DNA from: an archaeon
GTDB lineage: Archaea; Iainarchaeota; Iainarchaeia; Iainarchaeales; GCA-2688035
Reading direction: 5' to 3'
DNA: 21,438 bases
NCBI GenBank assembly: GCA_030745815.1
Contig: JASLNX010000001.1
Coordinates: forward strand, 1 to 21,438
The first letter of the stretch is position 1. Every line of letters starts with the position of its first letter. The position numbers and the translations under genes are program-made. A model generated the notes under the pieces. It was given only the letters and a program-made list of their open reading frames with translations. It ran no database searches and was not told the origin of the DNA. This document shows positions 14,335 through 21,113 of this stretch, piece by piece.

Positions 14335-14354
14335 CTCCTTTCCAGCACTCAATT

Positions 14355-16301
14355 TCAAACCGTTTCCCAAAACCCCTGCAAGCAGTCTTTTAGTTCCCTA
14401 TTGTTTCTAACAAGCTTTACATAGGGTCTAAAGTATTCTGGAAGAATTTCAAAATAGAAGTTGTGCAGGAAATAGTCTTGCCTGTATCTTTTGTCTGCTA
14501 AAATTAATACCTTGGGATTTTTTAGGTCGCGAGTAATTCGCCCCATTAGTTGAACCGCCAAATCAACGGCCTTTCTGTTAATTAGTTTCCCAGCATGCTT
14601 TCGCCCATACTTTTCCTCCAAGTACCTTTTTCTCTCCTTAAAGTAAAAGTCTGAGTAGTCTGGCAGCGGAAGCCCTACTACCATACAATTTCTTACCTTG
14701 CTTGCCTTGTTTGTGCTTCTTGCGTGCTTTGTTCTAATATTCATTGCGTAAGATTTTTCCTCCTCAAGGTTTTCAGAGTCTTGTGCACTCTCCATTTGGG
14801 GAATTGTACTAATCATTTGATCTGTTTCAAACTGATTGCAGCAGCTTACCAAAAGCGACGGGTCTTCTTCCAACAAAAGCTCAACTTTTTTTGCATACTT
14901 TGGAGCGTTAACCATTCTTTTCTTAAAAGTTGAATCCAGTTCCGTGTCAATTATTAAAACAAGATTTTCGTGGGGCATGCAACTTAGTTTGAAAACGTCA
15001 GTTTTCTTTTTGTCCAAGCCAAACTCTTCCATAAACAAATTTTCGTCCCCAATTGTTGCCGAAAACAATACTGCACTATGAAACTGCTTCAGTGTTTCCA
15101 AAGTTGTTAAACCGCTTCCAAGAGTTTCAGTATTTATTTCAAAAGGCTTTATGAAAATTTCTTTCTTTTCATCAGTAATAAATGTAAGATGTTGTTTGGA
15201 GTCCCTTGTTTGCGCAAGCTTTTTTAAAAACGAGTGAGGCCTTGTTCTAGCCTTTTCAGAGTTGTTGCTTTCGTCAATCAATCCAATTATTTCCTCCAAG
15301 TGTTCAATAATGTCTTCAAATTTCATTGTGCCCTCTAATCCAACCGCCTGAGAGCTTCGCTGAAATCCCTTAACGTAATAGTTAATTATTCTCTCGGGCG
15401 CAAGAGCCTCCATTGCAGGGAACGCCCGCAGTATTTCGGCTGTGTAGTCGGCAAACTCTTCCAAGAACTCAACGTTTTCCTTACTCAAAGTTTCCTTTCC
15501 TTCATCCTGGTCCTTTTCGTACTTCAAAATTCTTTTCGTTTGACTTACAAGAAGCATTAGCCCTCTAAGGGAAAGCTTTGCGTGGAGCTGGTTGTATAAC
15601 CTATCAATTAAGAGGTCTGCTTCGTCTACTAATAGCACAAAGTCTTTTGGATTTATTAGGTTTCTTAAAAAAGCGAATATTTCCGTAAAGCCCCAGTAGT
15701 AGTCAAGAACTACAACGTCTGCTTCCTGCACTATTTTCTTCATTACCTCGTAAAAGCACAGGCCAAATTCTCTGCAGACCTTTTGGGCCTCTTGAAAGAA
15801 TTCGGGTTCCTTTTGCATGTTTTTTTCTGCGAAAAGGCTTTCAGGGGTTTTAAAGACAAGCGATTTTATTGCGTTTACCGCATTTTTTGCCTTTCGCGAG
15901 GTCTCTTTTCCGGTTTTTGTTGCCTTAAAGAACTCACAGTCGTCAAACTTTCTGGACCTCCAGCAAGCCTCGTAACTAAAATTCTCTTGATCAAACTTGT
16001 CGCACATTAAGCTTTTTGAGCGAAGATCTGCAACCATTAGTTTCTTTCCGTTCACCTTGTTTATTCTTAGAGCCTCGGCAATCCCAGCGTTTCTTGCGGT
16101 GTGAGTTGGAGAAAGTAGTATTACCTTTTTTCCCTGATCAAATACCGGCGCAAGGGTTGAAATTGTTTTCCCAAAACCGCAGTAAGCTTCAACCAGCCCA
16201 ATATCCTCATTTTCCACAACGTCTGACACAAACTCCATTACTGGGAGCTGCTGTGGCTTAAACTCTGGATATGGGAAAAACTCCATGAATTTCTCTGCCA
16301 T
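14355..16301 (-). CDS. XPD/Rad3-like (DinG-related) Fe-S superfamily 2 helicase
   Basis: A 648-residue 5'-3' DNA helicase of the XPD/ERCC2 group, acting in DNA repair. Seen: Q-motif region YPEFKPQQLPVMEFV, Walker A EAYCGFGKT, an iron-sulfur domain with Cys100 (SLMC), Cys113 and Cys122 (candidates for the second ligand), Cys176 and Cys182 (GLCFYE, matching the usual CPYE), motif II LVDEADLL (residues 224-231; DEAD where XPD usually has DEAH), SATI motif III/IV region FSATIGDENLF, and motif VI VQLMGRITRDLKNP. Length fits archaeal XPD. A TATA-like box about 25 bases before the ATG and no Shine-Dalgarno suggest a leaderless transcript. It could also be a DinG-like paralogue rather than the housekeeping XPD, given the divergent motifs. 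Confidence 0.88.
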   Translation of the reverse strand: MAEKFMEFFPYPEFKPQQLPVMEFVSDVVENEDIGLVEAYCGFGKTISTLAPVFDQGKKVILLSPTHTARNAGIAEALRINKVNGKKLMVADLRSKSLMCDKFDQENFSYEACWRSRKFDDCEFFKATKTGKETSRKAKNAVNAIKSLVFKTPESLFAEKNMQKEPEFFQEAQKVCREFGLCFYEVMKKIVQEADVVVLDYYWGFTEIFAFLRNLINPKDFVLLVDEADLLIDRLYNQLHAKLSLRGLMLLVSQTKRILKYEKDQDEGKETLSKENVEFLEEFADYTAEILRAFPAMEALAPERIINYYVKGFQRSSQAVGLEGTMKFEDIIEHLEEIIGLIDESNNSEKARTRPHSFLKKLAQTRDSKQHLTFITDEKKEIFIKPFEINTETLGSGLTTLETLKQFHSAVLFSATIGDENLFMEEFGLDKKKTDVFKLSCMPHENLVLIIDTELDSTFKKRMVNAPKYAKKVELLLEEDPSLLVSCCNQFETDQMISTIPQMESAQDSENLEEEKSYAMNIRTKHARSTNKASKVRNCMVVGLPLPDYSDFYFKERKRYLEEKYGRKHAGKLINRKAVDLAVQLMGRITRDLKNPKVLILADKRYRQDYFLHNFYFEILPEYFRPYVKLVRNNRELKDCLQGFWETV

Positions 16302-16385
16302 TAAAAAAATGGGCTACTAAAGCTTTAACCTGTTTTTGGCAGGAAACCAGATAACCTTATATTGCAAGTTACCCAATTAGTTAAC
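16302..16385. promoter_or_regulatory. Divergent promoter region between XPD helicase and LRR lipoprotein
   Basis: Eighty-four bases hold two outward TATA-like boxes: minus-strand GTTAAAG (16323-16329) about 25 bases before the helicase ATG at 16301, and plus-strand CTTATATT (16356-16363) about 27 bases before the lipoprotein ATG at 16386. Neither gene has a Shine-Dalgarno, so both look leaderless. Confidence 0.45.
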
Positions 16386-17492
16386 ATGAAGTACTTTGTG
16401 CCAGTTGCCCTGATAATAACAGCAATTATTTTGAGCGGCTGCATTGATATTCCGCAAATTGATCCTGAATTACGGCAAATTAATCAGGAAATAGAAAACG
16501 CAAACTATTGCTCTGTTGATGATGATTGCACAATGCTTAGTGCAGGCTGTCCTTTCGAATGCCTGCCAAACTATGTGAACAAAAACGAGGTTGGCTACCT
16601 GGAAACTCTTGTTGCAAACTACCAAAGCACACACATTCAGTGCGAGTACATGTGCATAATTCCAACCCCTGTTATGCCAATGTGCAATGAAGGAAAGTGT
16701 GTTGAAAAAATATGCGAAATAAACAAAGACTATGACAAATTAATAATTGAGGAAAATGGTGCAGAATACTACCTTAACCCCTGCCGCTGCCCTGAAAATT
16801 CAAAGCAGACATTTACCGAAAGCAAAAAAATAGGGGTTATAACATTTAAATGCGTTCCAAAGTCCAATGAGTCATTCATCCCTTCAGATGAAACAGCTTG
16901 TTCAAACAGTGAATATTATACTAGTTGGTCATATCACAGTATACCAATTAGGGGGGAGCAGTGGTCACAGGATATGCTTGAGCTTTATTATGAAAGTTCA
17001 ATAAAATTATACGCCAATTTAGCAAAAGATGGGGGCTCTGCTTTAAACGGCATTAGTGATTTAACTTGCTTAACTTATCTCAGCTTGGCTGATTCAGACG
17101 CAAAACAGGTGTCAAGTATCTCAGCATTAAAAAATTTAACCAAATTAGAATATTTGGATTTGCGTTACACTCAGGTGTCAAACATTTCGGCATTAAGTGG
17201 GATGACAAAACTAAAAGTATTGAAGCTGGCTGATACCAAGATCTCAAATATTTCAGCCCTGAGTGGATTAAACGATTTAGAATACCTGGATTTAGGGGGC
17301 GTAATGGTTTCAGATATTTCCCCACTAAGGGGAAAGCGGTTAAAAGAATTGTATTTGTCATATGCAATAGGTGAAACTGTTTATCCTTTTTGCGATTGCA
17401 CCGAGGCTATACAAATGTTTCCAGGAGCAGAAGTTCGTTGTCTGTCTAGCGGGTGGGAAGGAGCACCTGATTGCATAGAGTTAAAAACCTAA
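16386..17492 (+). CDS. Cys-rich lipoprotein with leucine-rich repeats
   Basis: A 368-residue surface lipoprotein. The signal peptide ends in a lipobox LSG-Cys19. A Cys-rich part follows (about 30-160) with paired patterns NYCSVDDDC, AGCPFEC, CEYMC, CNEGKC and NPCRCP, likely disulfide-bonded outside the cell. From about residue 215 there are four to five internalin-like LRRs of about 22 residues: CLTYLSLADS, LEYLDLRYTQVSNISAL, LKVLKLADTKISNISAL, LEYLDLGGVMVSDISPL, LKELYLSY, then a short Cys-containing cap. Such LRRs bind proteins; a cell-contact or adhesion role is inferred. The ATG at 16386 is chosen because the signal peptide and the promoter spacing fit; an earlier start would add eight residues. 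Confidence 0.8.
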   Translation: MKYFVPVALIITAIILSGCIDIPQIDPELRQINQEIENANYCSVDDDCTMLSAGCPFECLPNYVNKNEVGYLETLVANYQSTHIQCEYMCIIPTPVMPMCNEGKCVEKICEINKDYDKLIIEENGAEYYLNPCRCPENSKQTFTESKKIGVITFKCVPKSNESFIPSDETACSNSEYYTSWSYHSIPIRGEQWSQDMLELYYESSIKLYANLAKDGGSALNGISDLTCLTYLSLADSDAKQVSSISALKNLTKLEYLDLRYTQVSNISALSGMTKLKVLKLADTKISNISALSGLNDLEYLDLGGVMVSDISPLRGKRLKELYLSYAIGETVYPFCDCTEAIQMFPGAEVRCLSSGWEGAPDCIELKT

Positions 17493-17547
17493 AATTGAAG
17501 TCTAAAAAGATTTTGCTTGGCTACACCCCTCCCGCAAAAAACTCCCC

Positions 17548-17581
17548 GCCAGCCAGGTTCTTTGCCAGCATACTCCTGCCA
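17548..17581. repeat. GCCA-rich intergenic tract (possible copy D)
   Basis: In the 143-base gap between the LRR lipoprotein and the next gene, GCCA occurs at 17548, 17552, 17564 and 17578 within a GC-rich stretch. It resembles the tracts at 13291, 18821 and 21001 in composition, but shares no long exact block with them. Confidence 0.3.
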
Positions 17582-17603
17582 AGACTATTGTCCCAATCGC
17601 AAC

Positions 17604-17612
17604 AATTAAATT
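17604..17612 (+). promoter_or_regulatory. TATA-like box before the gene at 17636
   Basis: AATTAAATT is centred 28 bases before the ATG at 17636, and no Shine-Dalgarno is present, so a leaderless transcript is likely. Confidence 0.4.
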
Positions 17613-17635
17613 AACCCAAAGCACCTATTCTTAGT

Positions 17636-18270
17636 ATGGCAAAGCAAAGGGGATACAAGCGTCCAACACGCAGACTACGCCGTTCAAAAGATGGCAAAAA
17701 GAGCTTTGCGCAAAGGCTTAGGGAAAGAAAGCAGGCAGTTCATGAACCTGTTCAGATAACAGGATTTAAGTCTTTTTTGAAAACCGTTTGGGGAAAGGAG
17801 CCAACTGTAAAGGAATTCAACCAGGCCAGAACTCAGGCAAACAGGTTTTCAAAAGAGTTTGACAACCCAAAAATATCCCTTAAAAGGCTTCGAGAGATTT
17901 ATGACCAAAGAGCAAAACCCTACCTAAAACTCATTATTCCACTTAGGGTTGAGGCAGAAGTTCAAATAATTTCCAAGTGGGGAAACTTGCAGCCAAACTC
18001 AAAAATTGCAAGCCTTTGCTCTGGACCAGACACTCTATTGGGCCAAAACGCAAGAGGACGCTTGACGCATCCGGCAAACCAATCCCGGAGGAAAGGCGCA
18101 GGTATAGACCAAGCGCTGCCGGAAAACTTAACAGTGCACTGAGTGTTACCGGAACAGCTGAAGAGCTCTTTGTAAACCAATTTGGCGTAAGTGGAAGGGG
18201 CATGGCCAAAAGGAGAAAAGACCGGGCAAAAAGAAGAAAGAAAGAAAGGCAAAAAAGAGAAGGCAAATAG
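17636..18270 (+). pseudogene. Basic hypothetical protein, apparently frameshifted
   Basis: Two overlapping plus-strand frames appear to be one gene interrupted by a -1 shift. The first (from ATG 17636) gives a Lys/Arg-rich N-terminus (MAKQRGYKRPTRRLRR) and a helical middle ending LRVEAEVQIISKWGNLQ, then degenerates and stops at 18142. The second frame is open from 17953 to 18270 and continues with well-formed hydrophilic sequence (TLDASGKPIPEERRRY, ELFVNQFGVSGRG) and a very basic tail (MAKRRKDRAKRRKKERQ). The switch lies between about 18000 and 18055; a five-A run at 18001-18005 is a candidate site. A pseudogene, a sequencing error or programmed -1 recoding would all fit. The family is not recognised; the composition suggests nucleic-acid binding. 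Confidence 0.55.
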
Positions 18271-18283
18271 CCGTGCAACGCAC

Positions 18284-18748
18284 CTAGAGTAATTTGTCCA
18301 GTTTCTTGTGCTCTTCCAATTTCTGATTTAATCCAGCTATGTGTTTGTCAATATATTCAATGAGGGACTGGTAGGCCTTTTCCTTTTTTGCAAATTTATT
18401 GAAGAGCGTCAAATACCTTATATTCGCCCGTATATTCTTTCTTACTTTTCCCAGGTATTGCCTCACCCAGGTCTTGGTTTCTGTTACCGCTTCCCCCCTT
18501 TTTATTTGAGCGGACATGCCCCTTAATTCATTCCCCATAATCGCATTAGCATGCAGCAATTCTATTGTTTCAGGCAGATTATCAAAAGCCCTGAAAAGTC
18601 TTTTCTGGTGGGCCACCCTAATTCCCGCCAACTTCTTTTTCTTTCCAGGTGCAAGCTCCCCAATTGGAAGTTTCTTGAAATCTATTGCCTCCGCACGCAC
18701 CACAACTGTCCGAAGTCGCTTGCGCTTATTGATAGCAATGAACAGCAT
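18284..18748 (-). CDS. Hypothetical helical protein, 154 residues
   Basis: A soluble basic protein with an N-terminal beta-rich part (MLFIAINKRKRLRTVVVRAEAI), a GELAPGKKKKLAGIRVAH segment and a long helical, probably coiled C-terminal half ending KLEEHKKLDKLL. No cysteine cluster, membrane segment or known motif is visible. The ATG at 18748 is chosen because TTTAAATT lies 26-27 bases upstream and there is no Shine-Dalgarno; the longer reading from 18787 would start upstream of that promoter, inside the region related to the repeat at 18801. It is convergent with the frameshifted basic gene and ends 14 bases from it. Family not recognised. Confidence 0.6.
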   Translation of the reverse strand: MLFIAINKRKRLRTVVVRAEAIDFKKLPIGELAPGKKKKLAGIRVAHQKRLFRAFDNLPETIELLHANAIMGNELRGMSAQIKRGEAVTETKTWVRQYLGKVRKNIRANIRYLTLFNKFAKKEKAYQSLIEYIDKHIAGLNQKLEEHKKLDKLL

Positions 18749-18770
18749 AACATATACTTCGCTCTCCAGC

Positions 18771-18778
18771 TTTAAATT
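18771..18778 (-). promoter_or_regulatory. TATA-like box before the gene starting at 18748
   Basis: Minus-strand AATTTAAA is centred 26-27 bases upstream of the ATG at 18748, as in other leaderless genes of this window. Confidence 0.4.
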
Positions 18779-18800
18779 CCTTTCCAAAAACCCCCTTGTT

Positions 18801-18888
18801 AGTAAAGATTCAGGGATTACGCCACTTCGCCACGCGCCATCACCAGCCCGTCAGGGCCGTTATTGTTTGGCGAAAGAATAAAATAGAA
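18801..18888 (+). repeat. Intergenic repeat element, copy A
   Basis: This 88-base element shares both ends with an inverted copy at 20976-21092. The left 20 bases (18801-18820) and the right 25 bases (18864-18888) are identical in the two copies, and GGCCGTTAT directly before the right block is also shared. The 43-base core differs in sequence and length but is GC-rich with GCCA at 18821, 18829 and 18836. TTCGCCA (18826-18832) can pair with TGGCGAA (18868-18874). The right end carries the TATA-like box of the lipoprotein gene at 18909. It lies between two divergent genes. No coding or transposase content. Confidence 0.75.
18878..18885 (+). promoter_or_regulatory. TATA-like box inside repeat copy A
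   Basis: ATAAAATA is centred 27-28 bases before the ATG at 18909, which lacks a Shine-Dalgarno. The box lies in the conserved right end of the repeat, so the element would bring its own promoter. Confidence 0.45.
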
Positions 18889-18908
18889 GTTTAACCTAGA
18901 ATAATGCA

Positions 18909-19454
18909 ATGAAACAAGCTATTTTTATCTGCCTTATTTTAATTGCGATTCTTCTAAGCGGGTGTGTGCAAGAGGAAGATCAATTGGCAGCCAACGGTGA
19001 AAATATTTATGCTGGCGAAGGATTTTCAATAAAGTATCCTGCAAACTGGAGCAAGGCAACTGATACGCCGGCAGGAGCTATTTTTGTGCCGGAAGATGAG
19101 ATGACTGTTTTAATGGTTTCAAAATTGAATGGAATTGAAGGGGAAACTGCAGGGTCTTTGGATGAATTGATTGAACAGCTTTTAAGTCCACTCAAAGAAA
19201 CAGGCACGTTTTCATTGACTGAGGATTCATTAAATTTTTTGGATGGAACAGAGGCAAAAGATATAACTTTCACTTTTGAAGAAGAAAAAGAAGGTAAGAC
19301 AGTATATACAAGAATTGTTGCCGTGGAAAAAGATGACATGTTTTACCTTTTGGCACTCTCAGGATGCAACTCAAAACAACAGTTCAACAGAGATTTGCCG
19401 CTTTTTGAGGCAAGTGTAACTTCATTTAAATTTCAAGAGGTGGCAAACAAATGA
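18909..19454 (+). CDS. Small lipoprotein with PsbP/DcrB-like domain
   Basis: A 181-residue lipoprotein with signal peptide MKQAIFICLILIAILLSG and lipid-modified Cys19. The mature part opens with YAGEGFSIKYPANWSKA and AGAIFVPEDE, the hallmark of the PsbP/DcrB/DUF1795 fold (a small alpha/beta ligand-binding or scaffold domain), and ends with FEASVTSFKF, the usual closing strand and helix. Archaeal members have no defined function. The ATG at 18909 has a TATA-like box at leaderless spacing. Its stop overlaps the start of the transglutaminase-like gene by four bases (ATGA), so the two are made together and may work on the same surface substrate. Codon use (many GAT, TTG) differs from the MacB operon. 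Confidence 0.78.
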   Translation: MKQAIFICLILIAILLSGCVQEEDQLAANGENIYAGEGFSIKYPANWSKATDTPAGAIFVPEDEMTVLMVSKLNGIEGETAGSLDELIEQLLSPLKETGTFSLTEDSLNFLDGTEAKDITFTFEEEKEGKTVYTRIVAVEKDDMFYLLALSGCNSKQQFNRDLPLFEASVTSFKFQEVANK

Positions 19455-20575
19455 GGAAGAAATTGATAATGTTGTTCGTTCTTCTTTTGCTTACTGCCTC
19501 GGTTTGCATTGCAGCAAATTCAGGTGAATTTGAAGGAATCACTATTAGGACGGATATGGGTGCTATTCCCATTCAAAAAATTGAAGAAATTGAAGCAAGC
19601 AAAAACTTAACTGAGTTGGATTCATTTTATGGAAGAATTGTAGAAACCACTTTTGAAGAAAACAGCGCAAGAGGAAAATTTACAAGATGGTTTATAAAAA
19701 TTCCAGACCCTTTCACTTATGACCAGCCAAGAACAAGAGAATTCTTCGACAGAGTAGATTTAGTACAGGGAACAGACCTTGAACGAATAAAACAAATATA
19801 CTTTATGGTTACTGATGCATTGCCGGAATATGGTACACCTGGCAAAGACTCAACAGATCTAAGCACACGTTCAACGTTTGAGGAAATTCTTTCATGCAAC
19901 AAAGGGATATGCCGAGATTATGCAGCTTTGTTGAATGCAGCACTGCAAAGAACAGGAATAAACTCAGAGGTAATAGCAGGACCTGGGCATACTTGGGTAA
20001 GAGTATTAAATTTTAATGATTCAACAGGGGCATTACCCCTTTATTCTAGTTTTGACTTGGACCCAACGTGGTACAAAGATTTTGTAGCATTTACAAGAAG
20101 AGAAAAGAACGCGGTTTATCCTCTTGTAATCCTTGCAGAAAGCGGAGTTGTGAATTTGGAAAACTTGGAAAAAATTGCTGATAATCTAAACAGCATTAGG
20201 GAAGAATACTATAAAAAAGTAAATTCAACTGCAGCCATTAACGACAACCTTATTTATTCGGCAATTAAATATTGCAGATACTATAAGGTAGCAGAGCAAT
20301 CTACTTGCATTCAATGGTATATTTGCGAAAGAGCAGAATTGGATCCCTCTGGTGCTGCCTGTTCAAGCCTTTACTCAGAAATGCAGACACTCTGGGCAAG
20401 TGATGAGGGCAAATCAAATAAAACAGAAATGTGTGAAAATGTAGGGTTTGATCCTGAAGGTGAATCATGTGCAAAGCTTTGGGCAGAGGCAGTAGCCCTG
20501 GATTCATATTTGACACAGCTGGTCAGAAAAGAGAGGGAACAGGCTGAACAAAATAACCAAAATCCAGGCGAATAG
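19451..20575 (+). CDS. Secreted transglutaminase-like cysteine protease-fold protein
   Basis: A 374-residue exported protein: signal peptide at about 1-22 (RKKLIMLFVLLLLTASVCIAA), a helical N-terminal part with a YDQPRTREFFDRV segment, then a transglutaminase/protease core with the complete triad: Cys154 in CNKGICRDYAALLNAAL, His180 in GPGHTWVRV and Asp204 in SFDLDPTW. The C-terminal 120 residues hold six scattered cysteines and a highly charged end (RKEREQAEQNNQ). The family cross-links, deamidates or cleaves proteins or peptides; the substrate is unknown. GAGGTGG lies seven bases before the ATG, which overlaps the stop of the upstream lipoprotein gene. The stop codon at 20573-20575 lies exactly at the point where the opposite-strand nitroreductase loses its homology. 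Confidence 0.82.
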   Translation: MRKKLIMLFVLLLLTASVCIAANSGEFEGITIRTDMGAIPIQKIEEIEASKNLTELDSFYGRIVETTFEENSARGKFTRWFIKIPDPFTYDQPRTREFFDRVDLVQGTDLERIKQIYFMVTDALPEYGTPGKDSTDLSTRSTFEEILSCNKGICRDYAALLNAALQRTGINSEVIAGPGHTWVRVLNFNDSTGALPLYSSFDLDPTWYKDFVAFTRREKNAVYPLVILAESGVVNLENLEKIADNLNSIREEYYKKVNSTAAINDNLIYSAIKYCRYYKVAEQSTCIQWYICERAELDPSGAACSSLYSEMQTLWASDEGKSNKTEMCENVGFDPEGESCAKLWAEAVALDSYLTQLVRKEREQAEQNNQNPGE

Positions 20576-20946
20576 CAGGTGCCCAGGCCGAGTTCTGTTG
20601 CCCTCAATACAAGGAAAGCGGATGAAATAGAGAGGTCCCTTATTGCCCTTGTTTTGTTGTCGTCATCAAAGCCAGAAACGTTTTTGGTGAAAGCCAGTGG
20701 ATCGGTGCAGCAGACAATTATAACAGGGGACGTGTAAACAAAGTCCTGCTTGAAAATCTCGTTTTCCCGTAGCAGCTTTTTTTGCTGTTCGCTTTTAACC
20801 ACGACAAAATGCCAGGGTTGGGCATTGTTGCCAGAAGGGGCGCTCTTGGCTGCTTTAAGAAGTTCACTAACCAGCTCGTCAGGCACTTCTTTGTTAGAGT
20901 AAGCCCTTACACTGTGCCTTTTCTCAATTGCTTCCTCTACATCCAT
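20371..20946 (-). pseudogene. Nitroreductase-family flavoprotein, 3' truncated
   Basis: The first 124 codons (20946 to about 20575) encode a typical nitroreductase: MDVEEAIEKRHSVRAY, the FMN-binding RHSVR and SAPSGNNAQPWHF motifs, then DLSISSAFLVLRATELGLGTC. Homologues continue after GLGTC with a further 40-60 residues including the second flavin-contacting region and the dimer-swapping tail. Here the frame continues only as the reverse complement of the transglutaminase gene (residues 125-191, without family character) and stops at 20371. It therefore looks truncated by a rearrangement at about 20572-20577. A leaderless promoter upstream remains intact, so an unstable or altered protein could still be made. 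Confidence 0.75.
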
Positions 20947-20969
20947 AGTAACGTTTTGCCAGCAAATGG

Positions 20970-20977
20970 TTTTAATT
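20970..20977 (-). promoter_or_regulatory. TATA-like box before the nitroreductase
   Basis: Minus-strand AATTAAAA is centred 27-28 bases before the ATG at 20946, fitting a leaderless start; it abuts the conserved end of repeat copy B. Confidence 0.4.
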
Positions 20978-21092
20978 CTATTTTATTCTTTCGCCAAACA
21001 GATAACGGCCTTGCGGGGCTTCGTTGGCCTTGGCGCTGGCCGCGGTGGCGGGTGAGGACGCTGCGAAGCTCTGTAATCCCTGAATCTTTACT
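20976..21092 (-). repeat. Intergenic repeat element, copy B
   Basis: Inverted counterpart of the element at 18801-18888, 117 bases long because its core is larger (72 versus 43 bases). The identical ends lie at 21073-21092 (20 bases) and 20976-21000 (25 bases). The core is GC-rich with TGGC (GCCA on the minus strand) at 21025, 21031, 21037 and 21046, and contains a 14-mer shared with the tract at 13293-13306. TTCGC near 21064-21068 can pair with GCGAA near 20990-20994, echoing the stem in copy A. It lies upstream of the truncated nitroreductase and downstream of the gene at the right edge. Confidence 0.75.
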
Positions 21093-21113
21093 GAAAAGGG
21101 TTTGGTGAATGGT

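Noticed and set aside
18516..18881. Plus-strand open frame ending in RYCLAKE that crosses repeat copy A
   Set aside because: It is antisense to the 154-residue gene for most of its length; the similarity to copy B is at DNA level with a frame-changing base difference, so it is not a conserved protein.
18801..21092. Repeat copies A and B as attL/attR of an integrated element
   Set aside because: The copies are inverted, not direct, and no integrase or tRNA target lies between or beside them.
20782..21108. Plus-strand open frame with Trp/Arg-rich end
   Set aside because: Antisense of the nitroreductase joined to the GC-rich repeat core; no start signal and no protein character.
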